A DNA stretch of 64,000 bases from Desulfuromonas versatilis (GCF_019704135.1 NZ_AP024355.1:3727034-3791033), one strand, 5' to 3'. Positions 8,148-17,596 are shown, counted from the stretch's first letter. The notes: a model not told the origin generated them from the letters alone. A program made the numbers and translations.

Positions 8148-9287
8148 ATGCCGGGCAGGAACCAAAACCGGGACCGCACCCTCAGCATCTTCCTGTGCGG
8201 CGATCTGATGACCGGCCGCGGCATCGACCAGATCCTGCCCCACCCCGGCGACCCGCGCCTGCATGAGCCTGTGGTGGAGGATGCCCGGCGCTACGTGGAG
8301 CTGGCCGAAAGGGCCCACGGTCCGATCCCCCGCGGCTGCGTTTTCGCCTATCCCTGGGGCGACGCCCTGGCCGAGCTGCAGCGGCGTGCGCCGGATCTGC
8401 GCCTGGCCAACCTCGAGACCAGCATCACCGTCAGCAACGATTATTGGCCGGGCAAGGGGATCAACTACCGGATGCACCCGAAAAACGCGCCGGTACTCTC
8501 CGCCGCCGGCATCGGGGTCTGCGCCCTGGGCAACAACCACGTGCTCGACTGGGGTTACGCGGGGCTGGCGGAGACTCTTCGCGTTCTGGACCAGACCGGC
8601 ATCCGCCACGCCGGAGCCGGGGCCTCCCGGCGCGAGACCGAAGCGCCGGCGGTGGTGGCGCTGCCCGGCAAGGGCCGGGGGCGGGTACTGGTGTTCAGCT
8701 TCGGGGCCGCGAGCAGCGGCATTCCCGGCGGCTGGGCCGCCACCGACGACCGGGCCGGGGTCGCCCTGCTGCCGGATTTCTCCGCAACGACCATCGAGCA
8801 GATCCGCAGGCGGATCGCCGCCGCCAGGCGCCCCGGCGACCTGGTCATCGCCTCGCTCCACTGGGGCGGCAACTGGGGCTACGCCATCCCCCACCCGCAC
8901 CGCAGCTTCGCCCACCGGCTGATCGACGAGGCCGGCGTCGACCTGGTCCACGGCCACTCCTCCCATCACCCCATCGGTATCGAGGTCTACCGGGAGCGGC
9001 TGATCCTTTACGGCTGCGGCGACCTGCTCACCGACTACGAGGGGATCGCCGGCTACGAGGAATTTCGCGCCGATCTGGGCCTGCTGTATTTCGCCGAGCT
9101 CCACCCCAGAACCCGAACCCTCGCCGCCCTGGAGATGGTGCCGCTGCAGACCCGCAACTTCCGCCTGCAGCGCGCCTCAAAGGCCGACGCCCGCTGGCTG
9201 ATGGAAGTGCTCAACCGCGAAGGCCGGGGGTTGGGAACACGGACTGAGATAACGCAGGAGAACGCACTCAGGCTTCTCTGGGAATAA
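8148..9287 (+). CDS. CapA-family metallophosphatase-like protein
   Basis: A 379-residue protein of the CapA/PgsA (poly-gamma-glutamate biosynthesis) superfamily. It shows the calcineurin-like metal-site motifs FLCGDLMTGRG near the N-terminus, LANLETSI, ALGNNHVLDWG, SLHWGGNWGY and HGHSSHHP, in the order expected for the family. No signal peptide or membrane anchor is visible, unlike CapA of encapsulated bacteria, so a cytoplasmic phosphoesterase-like role is more likely than capsule anchoring. The gene begins 25 bp after the FmdB-type gene. The substrate is unknown. Confidence 0.85.
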   Translation: MPGRNQNRDRTLSIFLCGDLMTGRGIDQILPHPGDPRLHEPVVEDARRYVELAERAHGPIPRGCVFAYPWGDALAELQRRAPDLRLANLETSITVSNDYWPGKGINYRMHPKNAPVLSAAGIGVCALGNNHVLDWGYAGLAETLRVLDQTGIRHAGAGASRRETEAPAVVALPGKGRGRVLVFSFGAASSGIPGGWAATDDRAGVALLPDFSATTIEQIRRRIAAARRPGDLVIASLHWGGNWGYAIPHPHRSFAHRLIDEAGVDLVHGHSSHHPIGIEVYRERLILYGCGDLLTDYEGIAGYEEFRADLGLLYFAELHPRTRTLAALEMVPLQTRNFRLQRASKADARWLMEVLNREGRGLGTRTEITQENALRLLWE

Positions 9288-9418
9288 TTACGTTTCCCAT
9301 CGGAAAATCCCTCCCCCCTTTGAGTTCGCCGATTACTTTTTCCCTTGCAAATCCCCGCCGACCGATTTCTAATTCTTCTGAAGAATCAACCGGATAAACC
9401 CCCAGCGGAGCATCTACC

Positions 9419-10123
9419 GTGGAATTCACCTTCAAGCCGGTCGGCATCGTCCGCTCCTGCTTCAGCGAAAAATTCGGCATCCCCCGCCAACCGTCCCTGG
9501 TTCCGGCGGCCCGCGCCACCCTCGAGCTGCTCCCCCCCTTCGACCGCCCCGAGGCGCTGCGGGGCCTGGAGGGGTTCTCGCACCTGTGGCTGCTGTTTGT
9601 TTTTCACGCCTGCCCGCCCCACGACGGCAGCCTCACCGTGCGCCCGCCCCGCCTGGGCGGCAACCGGCGGCTGGGGGTGTTCGCCACCCGCGGCACCCAC
9701 CGCCCCAACCCCATCGGCATGTCGGTGGTCGAGCTCGAGGGAATCGACTGCGAGGCCGAGCGCTGCAGCCTGCGCATCCGCGGCGCCGACCTGCTCGACG
9801 GCACGCCGGTGCTCGACATCAAGCCCTACCTCCCCTACGCCGACAGCCTCCCCGGGGCGAGCGGCGGCTTCGCCGAGGCGGCCCCTCGCCCCAGCCTCGA
9901 AGTCGCGTTCACCGAGGCCGCCCAGGCCCAGCTTGCCGAACTCGAGCCCGGCCGCCCTGCCCTGCGCGAACTGATCGTCCAGACCCTGCAATACGACCCG
10001 CGCCCGGCCTACCGGCAGGGGCAGGACGACACCAAGGTCTACGGCATGCGGCTCTACGACCTGGATGTGCGCTGGAATGTGGAGGGGAAAATTGTCAGCG
10101 TCGTGGCAATCGAACCGGCCTGA
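9419..10123 (+). CDS. trmO: tRNA (m6t6A37) methyltransferase TrmO
   Basis: A 234-residue protein of the TsaA/YaeB/VirR family. It carries the family landmarks VGIVRSCFSEKFGIPRQP at the N-terminus, LEGFSHLWLLFVFH, the SAM-site stretch GVFATRGTHRPNPIG and VLDIKPYLPYAD. TrmO uses S-adenosylmethionine to N6-methylate t6A at position 37 of ACY-reading tRNAs. Length is almost identical to the E. coli enzyme. The start is a GTG at 9419 with GCGGAG upstream; no better ATG lies nearby. The gene appears to be a single unit with the DUF1847 gene following after 76 bp. Confidence 0.93.
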   Translation: MEFTFKPVGIVRSCFSEKFGIPRQPSLVPAARATLELLPPFDRPEALRGLEGFSHLWLLFVFHACPPHDGSLTVRPPRLGGNRRLGVFATRGTHRPNPIGMSVVELEGIDCEAERCSLRIRGADLLDGTPVLDIKPYLPYADSLPGASGGFAEAAPRPSLEVAFTEAAQAQLAELEPGRPALRELIVQTLQYDPRPAYRQGQDDTKVYGMRLYDLDVRWNVEGKIVSVVAIEPA

Positions 10124-10199
10124 ACCAATCTGGACAGAATTTTCAAACCCTGTTACTTTGAGGCATTCGATTTCCCACCGTCAATCAAGGAGATCCGCC

Positions 10200-10925
10200 A
10201 TGAGCAGCGCCGAAAAAACGCCCCTCTCCTGCGCCAAGTGCAGCGCCCTGTGGCAGAAGCAGGGGACCACCAACTGCTGGAGCGACCCGAAAAGCCGCCC
10301 CGGCCGGCCCGGCTACTGCCCCTCGCAGCGCGAGGCGCAGGTCATCGAGGAATCGTTCAGAAAGTACACCGGCGACAGCGAGGACGCCAGGCTGGCCCGA
10401 GTGGCCGCCGAAGTCGAGGGGCTCTGCTACCAGCCGGTGCCCGGCTCCGATGCGGTCAACGCCCGTTGGACCCGGGTCGAGGACACCATCGCCCTGGCCA
10501 AGCTGATGGGCTGGAAGAAGATCGGCATCGGCACCTGCATCGGCCTGCTCGAGGAGAGCAGCCGCCTCTCCGACATCCTCAGCGCCCAGGGCTTCGAGCC
10601 GCTCTCGGTCTGCTGCAAGGCCGGCAGCATCGACAAGCTCGAACTCGGCATCCCCGAAGAAGCCAAGGTGCGCCCCGGCACCTTCGAGCCGGCCTGCAAC
10701 CCCATCGCCCAGGCCCGGCTGCTCAACCAGTCCAAAACCGACATGAACATCATCGTCGGGCTCTGCGTCGGCCACGACATGCTCTTTGCCAAGTACTCCG
10801 AGGCGCCGACCACCACCCTGGTGGTCAAGGACCGGGTCACCGGCCACAACCCCGCGGCGGTGCTCTACGGGCAGAACTTCTATTACAAGCGGCTGCAGAA
10901 ACAGCTGGTGATCAAGGTTGATTAG
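10200..10925 (+). CDS. DUF1847 cysteine-rich metal-binding protein
   Basis: A 241-residue protein beginning with a zinc-ribbon-like segment (LSCAKCSALW, TTNCW, GYCPS) and containing conserved-looking cysteines in IGIGTCIGLLEE, VCCKAGS, EPACNPIAQA and VGLCVGHDMLF. This pattern identifies the DUF1847 family, common in anaerobes; its biochemical function is not known. The ATG at 10200 is preceded by AAGGAG. The next gene overlaps its 3' end by 8 bp, suggesting translational coupling. Confidence 0.85.
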   Translation: MSSAEKTPLSCAKCSALWQKQGTTNCWSDPKSRPGRPGYCPSQREAQVIEESFRKYTGDSEDARLARVAAEVEGLCYQPVPGSDAVNARWTRVEDTIALAKLMGWKKIGIGTCIGLLEESSRLSDILSAQGFEPLSVCCKAGSIDKLELGIPEEAKVRPGTFEPACNPIAQARLLNQSKTDMNIIVGLCVGHDMLFAKYSEAPTTTLVVKDRVTGHNPAAVLYGQNFYYKRLQKQLVIKVD

Positions 10926-11580
10926 GCGAATCGGGCTGCTTGCCGCCCTGCTGTTGCTGCTGGCCTTGCAGCCGCTGGGAGCGTCCGAAAGGGCCAGCGC
11001 CACGATTCCACTGGATGGCGCCCCCCTGCAGGCGATCGAGCTGCGCACCTTCGACGCCTGGGGCGGAGGCTCCCCGCTCGCCAGCTACCGCCGCGACGGG
11101 GAGGCAATCCGGGCCGAGCTGGACCTGGGGGTGGCGGACCGCCTGGAAATCATCCTGCACCCGGCGGCACCGGGCAACGAAAGATTACGCATCAGGCAGC
11201 AATATGAAACCAGCCTGACCCTGATGGACGAAGGTCCCCACATGGATCTGCTCGATTGGACCCACTTCGTTTCACCCTGGGTGGAATTGGAAGCAACCCC
11301 CGAAGGAAGCTTTATCATGCCGATCCCGACGAGCAGTAAATTCCCAGCTGTAAACACAGAAGAGATCGTGGCCGCGGTAGAAACAGAATCGGCGCAGTGG
11401 GAAAAGGAAGGTTACCAGTCAGGGGAACGCTGGATCAATCTGGCCAGGCAGTGCCGGGGGCCGAACGACTACCCTTGCGGCGTGGGTTTGAGCCTGATCC
11501 GCCTGAACATCGAGGTCCTGGACCAGGGAGCCTGGCGCACTCTGGAGCGGATTGAGCTTAGCCTGCCCATGGGCTGCTGA
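10918..11580 (+). CDS. Hypothetical exported protein
   Basis: A 220-residue protein with an N-terminal signal peptide (RRIGLLAALLLLLALQPLGA) and no recognised domain. It contains four cysteines near the C-terminus (QCRGPNDYPCGVG and the terminal MGC). The apparent start is a TTG at 10918 overlapping the DUF1847 gene by 8 bp; no ATG exists before the signal sequence. It is probably periplasmic. Function unknown. Confidence 0.6.
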   Translation: MIRRIGLLAALLLLLALQPLGASERASATIPLDGAPLQAIELRTFDAWGGGSPLASYRRDGEAIRAELDLGVADRLEIILHPAAPGNERLRIRQQYETSLTLMDEGPHMDLLDWTHFVSPWVELEATPEGSFIMPIPTSSKFPAVNTEEIVAAVETESAQWEKEGYQSGERWINLARQCRGPNDYPCGVGLSLIRLNIEVLDQGAWRTLERIELSLPMGC

Positions 11581-11765
11581 GCGACGGGTGCGGCAGATTG
11601 CCGATTATTCACGGGCTGCAGAAAACTTTTCCTTTCAGCCCTTTTTCATCCCTGGCCCCTCGCAGGTTGCCGAAACGAACCGGACCACCTCACGATAGTG
11701 AGCTGGTGGGGGTCTGGTAAATCCATAGGCAGAGCAGGGATTAAAAATCTTAAGCAACCGACAGG

Positions 11766-11800
11766 AAAGGCCCCGCCGGGGAATGCACGGCGGGGCCCTT
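11766..11800. terminator. Convergent-gene hairpin, possible terminator
   Basis: A 13-bp GC-rich stem (AAAGGCCCCGCCG against CGGCGGGGCCCTT, one mismatch) with a 9-nt loop lies between two convergent genes. There is only a short, imperfect U-tract on either side, so it may stop transcription from both directions weakly. The rest of 11581-11862 holds no gene I can see. Confidence 0.5.
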
Positions 11801-11862
11801 GAGATTTGAGAGTGCCCGAACTGGTGAATTGACGGAAAGATGGTAAATCCTCCTTTTTCCCG

Positions 11863-13068
11863 TCAATAAACAGTGAATTTCCAAGTGTAGGGCGCAACCG
11901 AATTCCCGTCGGGATCGGTCACCGCGCTGCTGACGTTGGCGGTGTAAATGCCACCCGATGTCAGTGAGGAGGCGGGTTCGAAGGTGGCCGACTGGTCTTC
12001 CGCATCGTAGCTGACCGTTCCTGTCACACGATTTCCGCTCTCATCCTCTGCCCAGAAAGTGTCTTCATTAATTGTTGTGGCGACCATCGCTTCACTGAAA
12101 ATGGCCATCACGACCGTGTCCGGCAACACGTCGGAGGTCCCCGCAGGCGGCAAGGTGGCCACGATTTGCGGGGTGGTGTACACCGATACGCGGGTCCACG
12201 CCGAAGATCCGACCGCCCCAACCAGGGACGCTGTCACCGAGATGAGGCTATCGCGCTCCTCAAGGTCGGAGAGCTGGACCGTCCAGGAGTCTGTGGTGGG
12301 ATATGAAACGGTGCCTACCGTCGCCGCGGGGCTCACCGCCACATCGACTTCTGCTCCCAGGCCCCTGCTGCCCGCCAAGGTGAGCGTGGTGTCGTCGCGG
12401 GGGGTCAGCGGACGGTCGACGGTCAGCGGGACGGCGGTTTCCTCCCGGACAATGGTCAGGGATTTTTCCTGGGTCTGCGGGTTGATGGCCGTATCCTCGG
12501 CCTCAATGGTCACCGTGTGGCTGCCGTCCTCCAGTGCCGCGGATTCGGGAATAGCGAAGCTCCAGTGAATTCCGTCATATACCACGGGCACTTCGATTGC
12601 TTCCCCGTCCAATTCGATCGAGACGATGCTCCCCCCTGGAATCAGCGTTCCGTAAACGCTGGGTGTCGATTCAGCAGTTATGGTACTTACCTGGTCTAGC
12701 CTGACGATGTCATAGGTCAGGGAAAAGTAGAGAATGCTGGTATTTCCCCGCTCATCCCCGGCATTGACCGTGACCGTGTTCGTGCCCGGTTCCAGATCGG
12801 CCACCGTACAGCTCCAGATCCCGTTCTCGATAGAAACATCACCGACTTCAGCGGAGGAGTCAACGCTCACCTCGATATCTGCGCCAGTTTCGATTGTCCC
12901 GGAAAGGGTCTTTTCTCTCTCGAAGGTCGATGGGCTCAATGCGTTCAGGGTCACTTCCGGAGGCGTTAAATCATCATCGCTGCTGCTTCCGCAGGCGTTC
13001 AAGCACACCAGTGAAAAAAGGGCAATCAGGCAGATGAGATTCATCGGGGGCCAATCAGTTCTCTTCAT
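11863..13068 (-). CDS. Ig-like-domain surface lipoprotein
   Basis: A 401-residue lipoprotein: signal peptide with lipobox CLNAC, then an acidic serine spacer (GSSSDDD) and a series of beta-sandwich, Ig-like repeats rich in Thr/Val (PPEVTLNALSPSTFEREKTLSGT and similar shortened repeats). The C-terminal ~100 residues (VATLPPAGTSDVLPDTV ... VSSAVTDPDGNSVAPYTW) look like a Big_5/SbsA Ig-like domain. The ATG at 13068 has AAGGAG 9 nt upstream; a TTG two codons earlier is less likely. It follows the FGE-like lipoprotein gene by 31 bp and is probably in the same operon. Role: envelope surface or adhesion; specific function unknown. Confidence 0.75.
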   Translation of the reverse strand: MKRTDWPPMNLICLIALFSLVCLNACGSSSDDDLTPPEVTLNALSPSTFEREKTLSGTIETGADIEVSVDSSAEVGDVSIENGIWSCTVADLEPGTNTVTVNAGDERGNTSILYFSLTYDIVRLDQVSTITAESTPSVYGTLIPGGSIVSIELDGEAIEVPVVYDGIHWSFAIPESAALEDGSHTVTIEAEDTAINPQTQEKSLTIVREETAVPLTVDRPLTPRDDTTLTLAGSRGLGAEVDVAVSPAATVGTVSYPTTDSWTVQLSDLEERDSLISVTASLVGAVGSSAWTRVSVYTTPQIVATLPPAGTSDVLPDTVVMAIFSEAMVATTINEDTFWAEDESGNRVTGTVSYDAEDQSATFEPASSLTSGGIYTANVSSAVTDPDGNSVAPYTWKFTVY

Positions 13069-13099
13069 CGGCAAGGTCTCCTTGCATGGATTGATGTCA

Positions 13100-14068
13100 T
13101 TACCGCAGGACGACCCGGAAGCCCGTTTGGCCGTTTAGATTGAAGGGGTAATCCTGGTCGCGGGCAGCGGTGCGCAGGTCATCTGCCGAGCTCGTGTAGC
13201 TTCCGCCGCGCACAACTCGGGTATCGTAGTTGTAGGGCTCCCCATCGCCCCCGGTCGCGCTGCCGTCACTCGGGGGTTCCGAGCCGGAGAGGTTGACCGG
13301 GTTGCTTGACGAACTGCTGCTGTAATATGCCTCGTCGTACCAGTCCCAGCACCACTCCCGAACGTTGCCGGCCATATCCTGCAATTCCCAGGTATTGGAT
13401 GGGTAGCTTCCGGCAGTGGTCACCCGCCCGAGCGAACTCCCGCAGTCGTAATTGGCCTTTTCGCAGCTCAGCGTTCCATCGTCGCTGGGATAGTCGAGTT
13501 CATCTTCGCCCCCCGCAGCATATTCCCACTCCGCCTCCGTCGGCAGGCCCATGGCGACGCCGTAGACCTCGGTGTAGAACCTGGTGAACGCATAGGCCCC
13601 GTGCCAGGAGACAAAAGTAACCGGCCAGTTCTCATAACCGGCCTCCGCTGAAAAGACGCCGTCCTCGTAAATGATATGGCAGGCGTTGTCGGGGTCTTCT
13701 CCGTCGGCGGCGGCACCCTCGAGGTCAAGGTACAAGTATCCGACATAAGTCCCGACGGCGCCGTAAACCTTGCTGGCGGTGGCAAACACATACCCCTCTT
13801 CCAGCGCATCATTCAGGTAATCGGCATATTGGGCGTTGGTGATTTCGGTCTGGCTTATCTGAAATGCATCGAGGTTGACCGTATGAACCGGTGCTTCCTC
13901 GGGATGCAGGGGATCATCAAAAGTCCCCATGAAAAAATGTCCCTCGGGGATGGTTATCCAGGTGATGCCGCTGACCGTGGCGTCATCGTCGTCGCTGTCT
14001 GAGCCGCACCCCCAGAAAATGGTTGCTGAAACCACCAGAAAGACCAGAACCAACCTTCTGAATTTCAC
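13100..14068 (-). CDS. Formylglycine-generating-enzyme-like (SUMF1) lipoprotein
   Basis: A 322-residue lipoprotein (lipobox IFWGC followed by GSDSDDDDA) with a sulfatase-modifying-factor fold: WITIPEGHFFMGT at the start, ISQTEITNAQYADYL, MGLPTEAEWEYAAGG, LQDMAGNVREWCWDWYD and the C-terminal RVVRGGSY ... GFRVVLR. These are hallmarks of the FGE/EgtB/PvdO superfamily. The catalytic cysteine pair of true formylglycine-generating enzymes is not evident, so it is more likely a structural or carbohydrate-binding variant. It starts at a GTG with AAGGAGG 7 nt upstream. Probably outer-membrane anchored. Confidence 0.82.
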   Translation of the reverse strand: MKFRRLVLVFLVVSATIFWGCGSDSDDDDATVSGITWITIPEGHFFMGTFDDPLHPEEAPVHTVNLDAFQISQTEITNAQYADYLNDALEEGYVFATASKVYGAVGTYVGYLYLDLEGAAADGEDPDNACHIIYEDGVFSAEAGYENWPVTFVSWHGAYAFTRFYTEVYGVAMGLPTEAEWEYAAGGEDELDYPSDDGTLSCEKANYDCGSSLGRVTTAGSYPSNTWELQDMAGNVREWCWDWYDEAYYSSSSSSNPVNLSGSEPPSDGSATGGDGEPYNYDTRVVRGGSYTSSADDLRTAARDQDYPFNLNGQTGFRVVLR

Positions 14069-14157
14069 TTAATTTCCTCCTTGATTGTTTTCGTGCCAGG
14101 TGTAATGCCCCATGGAGTAGAGGCCGGCGGCCGATTGTGCTGTGTAAGATGAAGAGA

Positions 14158-14766
14158 TCAGCCTCGGGGGAGCGGTTGGACTGGTGAGACAAATTTGCCC
14201 ATGACCCAACCATGGTGTCCGCCCGGCAATCGCACGTAATACCAGCCGAGCGCATTTCCCACCACCGACAGGTGAACTCCCTGCGAAACCTGATGAACCA
14301 CCGGATTCTCTGCCCCGGGGCCCGAGCGGACATTCAATACAGCCACCTGCACAATTACCTCGTGGCCCTCCGCCAGGGGTTCGGGGGTGGGGGCCTCTAC
14401 GACCATGTAGCCTCCGGGCAGCTGGCGATAGTAGACGCCGCCGGCCAGGAAAAAGGTCGTGCCGCCTAAAGTGACAGTCGAAAAGCCGCTCGGAAGAACG
14501 TTGACCACCGCTCCAATCGGGGCTGTGACGGCCACGTATCCGCCGGGCTTTCCCCGGTAAAAGCGGCCGCCATGGACGAAATACTTGGTTTTCCCAACAT
14601 GGATGACTTTGTGTCCGGCCGGAAGCCTTTTTACGAATACTTCAACTCGATGAGGTGGTGAAGCCGGCCCGCCGGCCAACGCTTCGCCCGGGCCGGCCAG
14701 AAGCGGCAGAAATAACCAGGCCAGCGTCAGGAAGGACCCTATTGTCCACCCTAATTTCTTTTTCAT
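14158..14766 (-). CDS. DUF6515-like secreted protein with SH3b domain
   Basis: A 202-residue protein with a signal peptide (residues ~1-31). A central repeat-rich region follows, with KVIHVGKTKYFVHGGRFY and STVTLGGTTFFLAGGVYYRQ, each ending in a PGGY motif, typical of DUF6515. A C-terminal bacterial SH3 domain comes next (VAVLNVRSGPGAENPVV ... GWVMGKFV). SH3b domains usually bind peptidoglycan or cell-surface ligands. AAAGGAT precedes the ATG. The protein is likely periplasmic or surface-associated; function unknown. Confidence 0.75.
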   Translation of the reverse strand: MKKKLGWTIGSFLTLAWLFLPLLAGPGEALAGGPASPPHRVEVFVKRLPAGHKVIHVGKTKYFVHGGRFYRGKPGGYVAVTAPIGAVVNVLPSGFSTVTLGGTTFFLAGGVYYRQLPGGYMVVEAPTPEPLAEGHEVIVQVAVLNVRSGPGAENPVVHQVSQGVHLSVVGNALGWYYVRLPGGHHGWVMGKFVSPVQPLPRG

Positions 14767-14849
14767 GGTGAGGATCCTTTCTCCGACTTTGGAAAGGGCC
14801 CCGGGAACAGGGTTTTCCTGGGGCCATTGTCAGGCGAGTTTCCATCCAT

Positions 14850-15147
14850 CGTTTCCGGATGGACACCAGGCTAATTGCCCCGGCTTCCCTGCCATTGCCA
14901 CCGCGGCCTCGGAAAGCACCCTCCGCAACGGCGACCAGTTGCCCGCTTCGCTCCTGGCAGATGGCCTTCACGGTATCGCCGCGCCGGTTTTCAAACGGCA
15001 CCGGATCTCCTGCACTCTTGTCCTTGCAGGCGTCAATCGCCGCCTGGGGAGGGCCCTGCGGACGACGGCCGTCCGTCGAGCCGCCAAAGGCCCATCCTGC
15101 CGCTGGCATCATGGCGAGCAAACCGCCAGGGCAGTTGCTTTTCTCAT
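14850..15147 (-). pseudogene. Small secreted protein gene with apparent frameshift in signal peptide
   Basis: Reading the minus strand from ATG 15147 gives MRKATALAV, a typical signal-peptide start, which runs into a stop after 12 codons. The neighbouring frame continues naturally with LLAMMPAAGWAFGG, then PPQAAIDACKDKSAGD, RRGDTVKAIC and GQLVAVAEG, a pattern seen in small secreted proteins. A one-base frameshift near 15115-15122 would join them. The second frame also runs past its likely end into the next gene (stop at 14642), so the 3' limit is approximate. This may be a real decayed gene or a sequence error. Confidence 0.4.
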
Positions 15148-15770
15148 CTTTCCTGCGCACATTTTCATCTTGGGGCACTATTTCTTGAGGGGGCTGTTGC
15201 CTGGCAACGGTTTTTGAAGAAAGACCCGAAAAATCCGATCGCCCACCGCCTTTCCCTTTTCAGCAGGCTTGGCGGCCCAACCGGAAGCAGATATACACAA
15301 TCCTTTCTAAAGCAGGGGTTAAGAGTAGGGCGTCCCAGGTAAAGATATGCAAAGGAGAAAACCCTTTTCTTTACATTTCTTAACAGCCCAGCTGAAGCTC
15401 TTGCGGTGAGGACGGGGAAAATGAAGGATATCCGCTTGGGAAGGGGTTGGGGAAAGGTCAGAGGATCTTCCATTGCCGGGTTTTCTGGTCATCAGGAAAT
15501 GGCCCCGAGGGCGTTTTACCCGGTGGCCATCATTTTGCTGGCAACAATGCAGGGTCACCGCTGCAGCTTGGGCAGAGGGATTTTTGCCTTCACCTGCTGT
15601 CGGGATCCAATGCCATGCCACCCACAAGGTTGAAATCCCCGAAATGACGGCGACGCACTTCATGCCAAAAGTCGCATCGTATGCCTGGATGACCATGGTG
15701 GCGGACGAAATTATTATTGACAGCATCGGTCATCAATGAATATCATTCTGAAAAAATGGAGCAACAGCGA
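15148..15770. other. Intergenic region, no supported gene
   Basis: About 620 bases without a convincing gene. Several overlapping frames of 75-135 codons exist on both strands, but none has a ribosome-binding site, domain or natural composition. The right end holds the leader of the Lrp-family gene, including an upstream in-frame TTG and ATG that I do not favour as starts. No repeat or clear terminator seen. Confidence 0.5.
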
Positions 15771-16238
15771 ATGATCGACGATATTGACCTGCAGATTCTG
15801 CACATACTTCAGGAAAAAGCGCGGATCCCCAATGCCGAGGTGGCCCGCCAGGTGGGCATGGCCCCGTCGGCGGTGCTGGAGCGGATCCGCAAGCTGGAGG
15901 ACCGGGGGATCGTCGAGGGCTACGAGGTGCGCCTCAACCCCAGCCACTTCGGCCAGCAGCTGGCGGCCTTCGTCTTCGTCGAGGCGAGCCGCGCCGGCAA
16001 CGGCCGGCTGGCGGGGGAGCTGGCAAACCTCACCGGAGTGCAGGAGGTCCACCAGGTTGCCGGCGAGGACGGCTACCTGGTCAAGCTGCGGGTGGCGGGC
16101 ACCGAGGAGCTGGGACGCATCCTGCGCGACGAGTTCGCGGCCATCGAGGGGGTGCGCAGCACCCGCACCCACGTGGTGCTGTCGACCACCAAGGAAACCC
16201 GGCGCATCGACCTGGAACGCGCCCAGACCACGCCCTAA
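15771..16238 (+). CDS. Lrp/AsnC-family transcriptional regulator
   Basis: A 155-residue regulator: an N-terminal helix-turn-helix (IDDIDLQILHILQEKARIPN, AEVARQVGMAPSAVLERIRKLE in two pieces) and a C-terminal RAM/ligand-binding domain (VHQVAGEDGYLVKLRVAGTEE). Lrp-family proteins sense amino acids. The ATG at 15771 is favoured because GGAG lies 9 nt upstream and the protein then begins MIDDIDLQIL, the usual family start; the frame is open for 18 more codons upstream. It lies 67 bp before a LysA-like decarboxylase gene and probably regulates it. Confidence 0.88.
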   Translation: MIDDIDLQILHILQEKARIPNAEVARQVGMAPSAVLERIRKLEDRGIVEGYEVRLNPSHFGQQLAAFVFVEASRAGNGRLAGELANLTGVQEVHQVAGEDGYLVKLRVAGTEELGRILRDEFAAIEGVRSTRTHVVLSTTKETRRIDLERAQTTP

Positions 16239-16305
16239 AGTAATCGAACATCAATTGGATATAGAACAGAACTGAAACCCACTTTCCCCAAGGAGAACCC
16301 TGACC

Positions 16306-17574
16306 ATGCCCATGTCCGAATCGTTCAAGCAGCGGCTGTTCCCGGTGGTCAAGCAGATCGCCGAGCACTACGGCACCCCCTTCCACATCTACGATGAGGC
16401 CGGCATCCGCGAAACCGGCGAGAACCTGAAAAAGGCCTTCGCCGGCATCGAGGGGTTCCGCGAGTACTACGCGGTCAAGGCCCTGCCCAACAAGCGCATC
16501 CTGCAGATCATGAAGGAGCTGGGCTTCGGTTTCGACTGCAGCTCGATCCCCGAGCTGATCCTCAGCCGCGAGCTGGGCGGCCGCGGCGAGGACATCATGT
16601 TCACCTCGAACAACACCAGCATCGAGGAGTTCCGCTTTGCTGAAGCAGACGGCGGCTGCATCCTCAACCTGGACGACATCTCGCTGATCCCCAAGGTTCC
16701 CGAGTTCCCCGAGCTGATCTGCTTCCGCTACAACCCGGGACCGCGGCGCACCGGCAACGTGATCATCGGCAACCCCGTCGAGGCCAAGTACGGCGTCACC
16801 CACGAGCAGGTGGTCGAGGCCTACCGCCAAGCCAAAGAGCGCGGCGCCAAGCGCTTCGGCCTGCACACCATGGTCGCCTCCAACGAGCTCGACTACACCT
16901 ACATGGTGGAGACCGCCCGCATGGTGCTGGAGATCGCCGAGCTGGTGGAGAAGGAGCTCGGTATCCGCTTCGAGTTCGTCAACATCGGCGGCGGCTTCGG
17001 CATCCCCTACAAGCCCGAGCAGCAGCCGCTGAACATCGCCGCCATGGCCAAGGAGATCACCGCCCAGTTCGAGGCCTTCAAGGCCCGCCACGGTTACGCC
17101 CCGCGCATGTACATGGAGAGCGGCCGCTTCATGACCGGCCCCCACGGCGCCCTGGTGACCACCGCCATCAACCACAAGGACACCTACCGCAAGTACGTCG
17201 GCCTGGACGCCTGCATGTCGTCGCTGATGCGCCCGGCCCTCTACGGCTCGTACCACCACATCGACGTGCTCGGCAAAGAGAACCAGCCCAAGAGCGAGGT
17301 CTACGACGTGGTCGGCTCGCTGTGCGAAAACAATGACAAGTTCGCCATCCAGCGCGAACTGCCCCCCATCGAGGAGGGCGACCTGGTGATCCTCCACGAC
17401 AGCGGCGCCCACGGCCACGCCATGGGCTTTCAGTACAACGGCCGGCTGCGCCCCAAGGAGCTGCTGCTGCGCGAAGACGGCAGCGTGGAGCTGATCCGCC
17501 GCGCCGAGACGGTGGAAGACTATTTCGCCACCTACAACTTCCAGCCCGACGCCTTCACCCCCGCCAAGGGGTAA
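16306..17574 (+). CDS. Diaminopimelate decarboxylase-family PLP enzyme
   Basis: A 422-residue fold-type III PLP decarboxylase. The lysine in YYAVKALPN (residues ~59-67) is the expected PLP Schiff base. NIGGGFGIPY is the phosphate-binding glycine loop, MYMESGRFM carries the Glu-Ser-Gly-Arg motif, and VGSLCENNDKF supplies the cysteine of the partner active site. DAP decarboxylase converts meso-diaminopimelate to lysine; related enzymes act on ornithine, arginine or carboxynorspermidine, so substrate is not certain. It is preceded by an Lrp-type regulator, consistent with amino-acid control, and followed by a strong terminator. AAGGAG lies upstream of the start. Confidence 0.85.
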   Translation: MPMSESFKQRLFPVVKQIAEHYGTPFHIYDEAGIRETGENLKKAFAGIEGFREYYAVKALPNKRILQIMKELGFGFDCSSIPELILSRELGGRGEDIMFTSNNTSIEEFRFAEADGGCILNLDDISLIPKVPEFPELICFRYNPGPRRTGNVIIGNPVEAKYGVTHEQVVEAYRQAKERGAKRFGLHTMVASNELDYTYMVETARMVLEIAELVEKELGIRFEFVNIGGGFGIPYKPEQQPLNIAAMAKEITAQFEAFKARHGYAPRMYMESGRFMTGPHGALVTTAINHKDTYRKYVGLDACMSSLMRPALYGSYHHIDVLGKENQPKSEVYDVVGSLCENNDKFAIQRELPPIEEGDLVILHDSGAHGHAMGFQYNGRLRPKELLLREDGSVELIRRAETVEDYFATYNFQPDAFTPAKG

Positions 17575-17596
17575 CCCGAAGACGCCGGCATTCTCT

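Noticed and set aside
16081-17418. 445-codon minus-strand frame opposite the decarboxylase
   Set aside because: Antisense shadow of a high-GC gene without start signals or domains.
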